Origin: Paenibacillus zeisoli
Lineage (GTDB): Bacteria; Bacillota; Bacilli; Paenibacillales; Paenibacillaceae
DNA: 64,000 nucleotides
Assembly (NCBI RefSeq): GCF_003994465.1
Contig: NZ_RZNX01000001.1
Location: 372,001-436,000 of the forward strand
Reading direction: 5' to 3'
Within the stretch, counting starts at the first letter, position 1. Every line of letters starts with the position of its first letter. This document shows positions 58,940 to 64,000 of this stretch, piece after piece. Under the pieces are notes generated by a model. That model had not been told where the DNA came from. It did not search any database and was given only the letters and a program-made list of their open reading frames with translations. The translations under genes and the position numbers were made by a program.

Positions 58940-60376
58940 ATGAAAAGGCAATACAATACGCGTGCTATTATGGCATCACTGCTGATCTGCGGTTTTGTTG
59001 GCATGTTTAGTGAGACCGCTCTAAACATAGCCATGACTAATATAATGGAAGTGTTCCAAATTTCGGCTGCAACCGCACAGTGGTTAACAACCGGGTTCTT
59101 GCTGACTCTTGGTATTATAATGCCCATAAGCGGGTTGCTGCTACAGATGTTTACGACGAGACAGCTGTTCACAGGTTCACTTATAAGCTTAATTACAGGT
59201 ACTCTCATTGCAGCGCTCGCATTTAATTTTGAGATGTTGATGTTCGCTCGAGTTTTACAAGCGACAGGTATGGCATTATTGCTGCCACTTATGTTCAACA
59301 CCATCCTTGTCATATACCCACCGGAAAAGCGAGGGGCGGCGATGGGGTTCGTCGGGCTAGTTATCATGTTCGCTCCAGCGACCGGACCGACCGTAGGCGG
59401 TTTATTGATAGAATTTCTATCATGGCATTACATTTTCTGGTTCTCACTGCCACTTTTGGTCATAGGGCTATTGATAGGGCTGAAGTATTTGGAGAACGTT
59501 ACGGATGTCACAAAGCCTCGGATAGATTTACTATCTGTATTTTTATCAACGGTCGGCTTCGGAGGGGTGGTCTTTGGCTTCAGTAAGGCGGGCGAGGGGG
59601 CTGAGGGTTGGACCAGTATGGGTGTGATCACGCCAATCGTCGTTGGGCTCGTTGCTCTAGTATTATTCATATTACGGCAAAACTTTATGAACGATCCTAT
59701 GATGAATATGAGTGTTTTCAAGTATCCAATGTACGTCGTGGGACTGCTTCTGGTACTGTCATGTATGTTGATTATTATGTCGAGTATGATTATTCTGCCG
59801 ATGTTTTTGCAGACCGGAGCAAGATTGTCCGTCTTCACCGCGGGACTCATGCTTTTGCCTGGCAGTGCGCTGAATGGAATCCTCTCGCCACGAATGGGAA
59901 GCTTGTTCGATAAATATGGGCCAAAATGGCTCGTTATTCCCGGACTCGTAATCGTATCAGCCATGTTATGGTTCTTTACTTCCCTATCACCGGCTTCTTC
60001 AGTGGCCTTTATCGTGGCCTTGCATATCGGGCTCATGGTTGGGGTAGGTATGATTTGGATGCCTGCTCAAACGAATGCGCTAAATCAATTGCCACCGGAA
60101 TTATACCCGCATGGTACGGCGGTTATGAATACATTGCAGCAAGTTATAGGCGCGATTGGAACAGCGGTCGCAATTAGTATTCTTACTAGTGGTATGGAGA
60201 GATACTTGCATGGTTCCTCCTCTCCGACCAAGCAGACAGAAATTGCAAATGCGATGACGGCTGGATCTCAAAATGTGTTCCTATTTTCGATGATTATCGC
60301 ATTGATTGGCTTAGTTATGGCGTTCTTCATCCGTCGTGTCGTAGTAAATGGCGAGACGAGGAAATCAATACATTAA
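58940..60376 (+). CDS. MFS DHA2 (EmrB/QacA) drug exporter
   Basis: This 478-residue protein has fourteen predicted helices, motif C (GLVIMFAPATGPTVGG, about 149-164) of the antiporters and TGFLLTLGIIMPISGLL near helix 2, as in EmrB/LmrB. It would export drugs by proton antiport. Its expression should be induced when the MarR protein leaves the TTAGC operators. A terminator follows at 60424. Confidence 0.9.
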   Translation: MKRQYNTRAIMASLLICGFVGMFSETALNIAMTNIMEVFQISAATAQWLTTGFLLTLGIIMPISGLLLQMFTTRQLFTGSLISLITGTLIAALAFNFEMLMFARVLQATGMALLLPLMFNTILVIYPPEKRGAAMGFVGLVIMFAPATGPTVGGLLIEFLSWHYIFWFSLPLLVIGLLIGLKYLENVTDVTKPRIDLLSVFLSTVGFGGVVFGFSKAGEGAEGWTSMGVITPIVVGLVALVLFILRQNFMNDPMMNMSVFKYPMYVVGLLLVLSCMLIIMSSMIILPMFLQTGARLSVFTAGLMLLPGSALNGILSPRMGSLFDKYGPKWLVIPGLVIVSAMLWFFTSLSPASSVAFIVALHIGLMVGVGMIWMPAQTNALNQLPPELYPHGTAVMNTLQQVIGAIGTAVAISILTSGMERYLHGSSSPTKQTEIANAMTAGSQNVFLFSMIIALIGLVMAFFIRRVVVNGETRKSIH

Positions 60377-60423
60377 TATAAAATACGGCAGACGACCAGC
60401 TTTGGTTGTGCCTGCAAACAGCC

Positions 60424-60467
60424 GAGCGGTAGACTTGACATTAAATGTCCAGTCTACCGCTCCTTTA
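60424..60467 (+). terminator. Terminator after the DHA2 exporter
   Basis: A 12-bp perfect stem (GAGCGGTAGACT and AGTCTACCGCTC) with a loop that can itself pair (GACATTAAATGTC) is followed by a T-rich run. Confidence 0.85.
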
Positions 60468-60672
60468 TTTATGCTGCTTGTCTAATGACACAAAGTTACC
60501 AACATGCACGTCGGCAAGACCTTACTAGGGAAAATATGTCATAGACGTGCTACTTGAATAAATAATACATAGGGTGAAACTTCTCATCACATACTACAAC
60601 GTGAGGAAACAGTGGTTTTCTCAAACCGTTCGAGTAGTTACCGATTCTCGCGACATGGGGAGGTGTAAGGTG

Positions 60673-60828
60673 ATGAAGAATAAAAATGCGAAACATAGCT
60701 CTAAGCAGGTAGGGAAGAAAAATGGCGTTCCAAATCTAGATGCGGAATTTGCTTCAGAAACAGGCGCTATTGTTGCTGGTGCAAATGCTAAAGCCCCTAA
60801 AGGAGCGTCCCAAAAGACGAACCAATAG
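60673..60828 (+). CDS. Gamma-type small acid-soluble spore protein-like
   Basis: This 51-residue Lys-, Asn- and Ala-rich peptide contains AEFASETGAIVAGANAKAP, the (T/A)EFASETN element of gamma-type SASPs, which act as an amino acid store in spores. It lacks the usual second repeat, so it is a short form. GGAGGTG and a near AAGGTG precede the ATG. It supports a spore-forming host. A hairpin terminator follows. Confidence 0.65.
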   Translation: MKNKNAKHSSKQVGKKNGVPNLDAEFASETGAIVAGANAKAPKGASQKTNQ

Positions 60829-60886
60829 GCTGCCTGAAATTTTGTTAGGTTAGGAGCAGCTGCTATTTTGTCAGCAGAAAGAGTAT

Positions 60887-60914
60887 AAGACCACTGAAGA
60901 TAGTGGTCTTTTTT
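60887..60914 (+). terminator. Terminator after the spore protein gene
   Basis: The stem AAGACCACT/AGTGGTCTT with a five-base loop is followed by a T run. Confidence 0.85.
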
Positions 60915-61011
60915 ATGTGTGAGGCTTTCAAAATATCAGATTGAGGCTGCCCGCTTCATTGCATATAATGAAGGTACAACCCTTCGGGGGAGATCGTTAA
61001 GGGAGGCCGTA

Positions 61012-61968
61012 ATGCACGAGACCGTATTTGACGAAACATTATTTGCAAGCTTGAAGCCGGGCTTAACCTCGTTCTGTTACCGAATGCTAGGCTCCATGGA
61101 CGATGCGGACGATGCGGTTCAGGAGACGAGTATTCGGGTCTGGCAGAGCTGGAGCACGTTCAGACAAGATTCCTCGTTCAAAACTTGGGTCTATCGGATT
61201 GCCTCCAACCTGTGCTTGGATAAGCTGAGACAATCCAAACGCCGTGCGCTTCCCGTTGACTTGCAGGGCCCGGCCGTCGCCATCGCCACGCCGCGCGAAA
61301 CATTGCCGGACTCTGCCTGGATCTGGCCGTCTCCCGACTTTGGGGGTAATCCGGAGGATCGGCTCGTCCGCAGAGATACCCTTCAATTGTGCTTCATCGC
61401 TCTCCTGCAGACCTTGCCTCCGCGGCAGCGCGCGGTACTCATCTTGAAGGATGTATTTGAATGGTCCTCCAAGCAGATCGCTGAGATGCTTTCGATATCG
61501 CCGGCAGCTGTGAACAGCGCCTTGCAAAGAGCCCGAGAGACGATGGGCCGGGCGCAGCTTCGCTCGGATGAGCTCAGCAGCATGGACGTTCAACCGGAAC
61601 AGGAGCTGCTGTCCCGGTATGTGGAGGCTTTCGAGAAGTTCGATATTTCTGCGCTCGTCGCGTTATTCCACGAGGAAGGCTGCATGTCGATGCCACCCTT
61701 CGAGATGTGGATCCGCGGCAAAGAAGATTTGTCCGCCTTCTTTTCGCTTACTCGCTGGCATTGCGAAGGTTCGCGATTTGTACCCGTTAAGGTGAATGGC
61801 GGTTACCCGGCGCTTGCCCAGTACATGCTGGACAAAGACGGTTCTGGTCTGGTACCCTGGGGCATCCATGTCATCGTAACCAAAGAAAATCAAATCCTGC
61901 ACGTTCAAAACTTCATTCATACGCCATTATTTTCCCGATTTGGGCTGCCTGAGCGAATGGACCGATGA
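61012..61968 (+). CDS. ECF-type sigma factor with SnoaL-like C-terminal domain
   Basis: This 318-residue protein has sigma region 2 (AVQETSIRVWQSW and FKTWVYRIASNLCLD) and region 4 (LPPRQRAVLILKDVFEWS, SKQIAEMLSISPAAVNSAL), followed by a SnoaL/NTF2-like domain (about 205-318, RYVEAFEKFDISALVALFH). This layout is that of SigJ/ECF41-like or SigX5-like factors, whose C-terminal domain controls activity in place of an anti-sigma. It precedes an AHSA1 gene, a common partner. ATG at 61012 is 6 bases after GGGAGG. Confidence 0.85.
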   Translation: MHETVFDETLFASLKPGLTSFCYRMLGSMDDADDAVQETSIRVWQSWSTFRQDSSFKTWVYRIASNLCLDKLRQSKRRALPVDLQGPAVAIATPRETLPDSAWIWPSPDFGGNPEDRLVRRDTLQLCFIALLQTLPPRQRAVLILKDVFEWSSKQIAEMLSISPAAVNSALQRARETMGRAQLRSDELSSMDVQPEQELLSRYVEAFEKFDISALVALFHEEGCMSMPPFEMWIRGKEDLSAFFSLTRWHCEGSRFVPVKVNGGYPALAQYMLDKDGSGLVPWGIHVIVTKENQILHVQNFIHTPLFSRFGLPERMDR

Positions 61969-62044
61969 ATTTCGTCATTGGCTTACGTCTATATTATTGA
62001 GAACAACCAAATGACGAATATCATGAGAGAGGTGTCTATTTAAA

Positions 62045-62470
62045 ATGGAAACGAATCACCCGACGAAAGTAACCGTGCAAGCTGTTATTCAATCCCCTGT
62101 CGAGAAGGTATGGCGCTATTGGACCGAGCCGGATCACATCACGAAGTGGAATCAAGCATCCGAGGACTGGCATGCGCCGAGAGCCGAGAACGATCTACGG
62201 GTCGGCGGCAAGTTTCAGACACGTATGGAAGCGAAGGATGGCAGCATGGGCTTTGATTTTGGCGGCGTCTACGATGTCGTGAAACATCATGAGGCGATCG
62301 GCTACACCATGGAAGACGGAAGAAGAGTGGATATTTCTTTCATCGATCTAGGGAATGAGACGAAGGTCATTGAAACGTTCGACGCGGAAAGCTCAAATCC
62401 CGTCGAGTTCCAGCAAGCAGGCTGGCAAGCCATCATGGACAATTTCAAATCCTATACCGAACAAAACTAA
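62045..62470 (+). CDS. AHSA1/SRPBCC domain protein
   Basis: This 141-residue protein is of the activator-of-Hsp90-ATPase-homologue-1-like group: VTVQAVIQSPVEKVWRYWTEP at the N terminus, then DFGGVYDVVKHHEAIGYTMED and a final helix. It binds small hydrophobic ligands in relatives. It lies 76 bases after the sigma factor, perhaps in the same transcript. AGAGGTG precedes the ATG. Confidence 0.85.
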   Translation: METNHPTKVTVQAVIQSPVEKVWRYWTEPDHITKWNQASEDWHAPRAENDLRVGGKFQTRMEAKDGSMGFDFGGVYDVVKHHEAIGYTMEDGRRVDISFIDLGNETKVIETFDAESSNPVEFQQAGWQAIMDNFKSYTEQN

Positions 62471-62483
62471 TCATAGCGAAGAA

Positions 62484-62516
62484 GACGCCGGGGAAGATGC
62501 CCGGCGTCTATCTTTT
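62484..62516 (+). terminator. Terminator after the AHSA1 gene
   Basis: A GC-rich 9-bp stem (GACGCCGGG and CCCGGCGTC) with a 7-base loop is followed by a T-rich run. Confidence 0.85.
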
Positions 62517-62549
62517 TGATCCCTAGTACGAATGTGCTCTCCGTTAGCG

Positions 62550-62966
62550 TTAACCTTGTGTTGCATCCATGTTCATGTAATTAATAGCCCACAGATGGCC
62601 GTCCAGGTCCACAAAGCCCCAATGATACATGGAACCATGATCTTCAGGTTCAGCATGCAATTTCCCGCCCAAAGAGACCGCGGTATTCACGATTTCATCA
62701 ACCTTTTCCCTGCTCTCAAAGGCCAATGCGATCGTCATCTGAGCATACTTGCTCGTATCGACGGACTCCCTCTCCGTGAGCGTATTAAAGAATGCATGAT
62801 TGATCAGCATGACCTGCAGGTTGTCGCCGATTACAATAGCTACCGTATTCTCACTGTCAGGGAATTGTGGGTTGAGTTCGAATCCGAGTCCGGTGAAGAA
62901 CGCTTTCGATTGTTCTACGTTTTTTACAGGAAGGTTTAAACTTGTGAATGTGGACGTTAATGCCAT
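62550..62966 (-). CDS. VOC (glyoxalase/bleomycin-resistance) family protein
   Basis: This 138-residue protein has the VOC fold: LNLPVKNVEQSKAFFTGLGF at the N terminus, VMLINHAFFNTL and the C-terminal GFVDLDGHLWAINYM. It resembles PhnB/YdeK-type VOC proteins (metal-dependent enzymes or drug binders). ATG at 62966 is 9 bases after GAGGTG on the minus strand. Confidence 0.85.
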   Translation of the reverse strand: MALTSTFTSLNLPVKNVEQSKAFFTGLGFELNPQFPDSENTVAIVIGDNLQVMLINHAFFNTLTERESVDTSKYAQMTIALAFESREKVDEIVNTAVSLGGKLHAEPEDHGSMYHWGFVDLDGHLWAINYMNMDATQG

Positions 62967-63324
62967 CTTCAAAACACCTCTTCGTCAAATTAGTTTGTGT
63001 TCATTATGCCTTCTTTTATATAGACGACAGCCAATCCGGAAATTCATCGGTCTTATGGATTCGGAAGCGTAAATTTTGAAAAGTAACTTGATATTGAGTT
63101 TGGATTTCGGAAACTATGAAAATTAAATGTTGGGTTGGGACACAATATATATCGATGCACGATGATAAATTACTTCTTGCTTTAACAAGACCGATTTGTG
63201 TAAAGATGAACGGCATTCGGTAGCTGTAGCTTGGTGCTACTACCCAAAAAGAGCGATGTTGCGAGAAGCCAGCGTGCGGTTAATGGTGGCATAGATGATT
63301 TTTCGTCCGTATGAGAAGGTTGAG
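62967..63324. other. Intergenic stretch, no gene recognised
   Basis: Between the VOC and lactonase genes, both on the minus strand, I see no coding sequence with a convincing ribosome site. A promoter for the VOC gene should lie here, but no strong match was picked out. Confidence 0.4.
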
Positions 63325-64000
63325 TTATTCATAATATCCTTCAGTAGATTTTCTCAAAGTTTTGAATTGATCCGTATCATGCCCGAACCACACTTGGGAA
63401 TTCGTGCGGGCAGCCAAAGTGCGAATTTTCTCTACTGTGTTTCGATAGCCGATCAAATCATAAATAATACCAGGCGGCTTGACCGGAGGACCAAAACTTT
63501 CCGCGGTGTATATGGCATCGGAAGCTAAAATAATTCCACCGGTTTCTGGCATTTCGATCTGGAGACCTAACATTCCCCAAGCATGACCGCTTCCGAAATT
63601 CAAGATTTTGATACCATCCACCAGATCCAAATTGTCTTCTCCCGGTTTGATCGTTTTCCATTGCAGCTGGTTTTTGATCCATGCATCAATATCAGCCCAT
63701 ACATAGGCTCCTTCTTTTTCATTGCGGGCGTAGGTCTGCAGTGCTCCATTAAACTCATTCTCATGGACGATAATGGTCGCGTTCGTGAACAATTCGAGGC
63801 ATCCTGCATGGTCTAGATGCAAGTGGGAGGCAACAACATACTTGATTTCCTCGGGTCTAACCTTAAGCTGCTCCAATCGGTTATGCAGGTAACATTCCTC
63901 GCTTGCCACCCATGGAGACGACAGTTGGGTCGATTGTGCCCAGCGCCCTTGAACGCCCATTGAGTTTGGGTTGCAGGCTGTATCAAACAAGATTTTCCCC
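63325..64000 (-). CDS. MBL-fold N-acyl-homoserine lactonase-like hydrolase (5' end missing)
   Basis: The readable 224 residues show a metallo-beta-lactamase fold of the AiiA/AttM lactonase group: ASHLHLDHAG (HxHxDH zinc motif), GHAWGMLGLQI with the third His, ILASDAIYTAE with the bridging Asp and a final WFGHD with the last His. The frame runs open past the window edge (ILFDTACNPN is internal), so the start is missing. It probably hydrolyses lactones. Confidence 0.8.
   Translation of the reverse strand, partial: GKILFDTACNPNSMGVQGRWAQSTQLSSPWVASEECYLHNRLEQLKVRPEEIKYVVASHLHLDHAGCLELFTNATIIVHENEFNGALQTYARNEKEGAYVWADIDAWIKNQLQWKTIKPGEDNLDLVDGIKILNFGSGHAWGMLGLQIEMPETGGIILASDAIYTAESFGPPVKPPGIIYDLIGYRNTVEKIRTLAARTNSQVWFGHDTDQFKTLRKSTEGYYE

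Noticed and set aside
61087..61593. 168-codon minus-strand frame within the sigma factor gene
   Set aside because: It is the antisense of a clearly conserved sigma factor and has no ribosome site or family motif.

Overview
The window looks like a chromosomal segment of a Gram-positive, endospore-forming bacterium of the Paenibacillus type. The basis is the strong AGGAGG-like ribosome binding sites, TTGACA/TATAAT promoters, intrinsic terminators, a gamma-type small acid-soluble spore protein, Bacillus-type Zur boxes, and Firmicute families such as DUF1048 and staphylopine-type cnt genes. The genus is inferred. No rRNA, tRNA, IS element, CRISPR array or replication origin was recognised.

Layout. 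Positions 1-8.2 kb hold single housekeeping or accessory genes: a sugar-phosphate isomerase tail, a MATE exporter, an unusual SRAP protein, a secreted stalk/ankyrin protein, a divergent dapA-like/lysR pair, DinB and GNAT. From 9.0 to 13.9 kb unrelated, AT-rich, co-oriented small genes (RibD-C/DHFR-like, aminoglycoside phosphotransferase-like, DUF4269, GNAT) are separated by GC-richer imperfect palindromes. Six of these share a 3' arm that resembles integron attC sites, so this looks like an integron-like gene-cassette array with several decayed cassettes. From 15.5 to 20 kb are two large secreted proteins. From 20.2 to 24.3 kb are a PadR-DUF1048-DUF1048-ABC exporter operon and a DUF2243/CtaG-like pair. 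From 24.5 to 29.3 kb is an SsuABC-like importer with an embedded Ldh-family dehydrogenase, led by a sigma54-activator-like regulator whose AAA+ motifs are degenerate. From 29.5 to 36 kb are an SRPBCC-MarR pair, a PAF-acetylhydrolase-like lipase, an L,D-transpeptidase, and a two-component system with a MerE-like protein.

The centrepiece, 36.2-47.1 kb, is an apparently single operon built round a LysW-type amino-group carrier protein. It encodes the carrier, its ATP-grasp ligase, a DegT-like pseudo-enzyme plus a full DegT aminotransferase, a LysY/ArgC-like reductase, a LysZ kinase fused to a LysK deacylase, a split transketolase, an MFS exporter, a second ATP-grasp ligase and a flavodoxin-like reductase. 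It lacks the enzymes needed for lysine or arginine and has a transketolase instead. This matches the known logic for making a C7 diamino-dihydroxy acid on a carrier protein (the vazabitide/DADH pathway of Streptomyces). With no NRPS present, the free ATP-grasp ligase probably makes a dipeptide-like product that the MFS protein exports.

Immediately downstream, 47.3-56.7 kb, lies a complete cntKLMABCDFE operon for a staphylopine/bacillopaline-type opine metallophore and its uptake. It is preceded by a consensus promoter and two Zur boxes. The last 7 kb carry small enzymes, a MarR-DHA2 exporter pair with shared TTAGC-type operators, a spore protein, an ECF sigma factor with a C-terminal SnoaL-like domain, an AHSA1 protein, a VOC protein, and a metallo-beta-lactamase-fold lactonase cut by the window edge.
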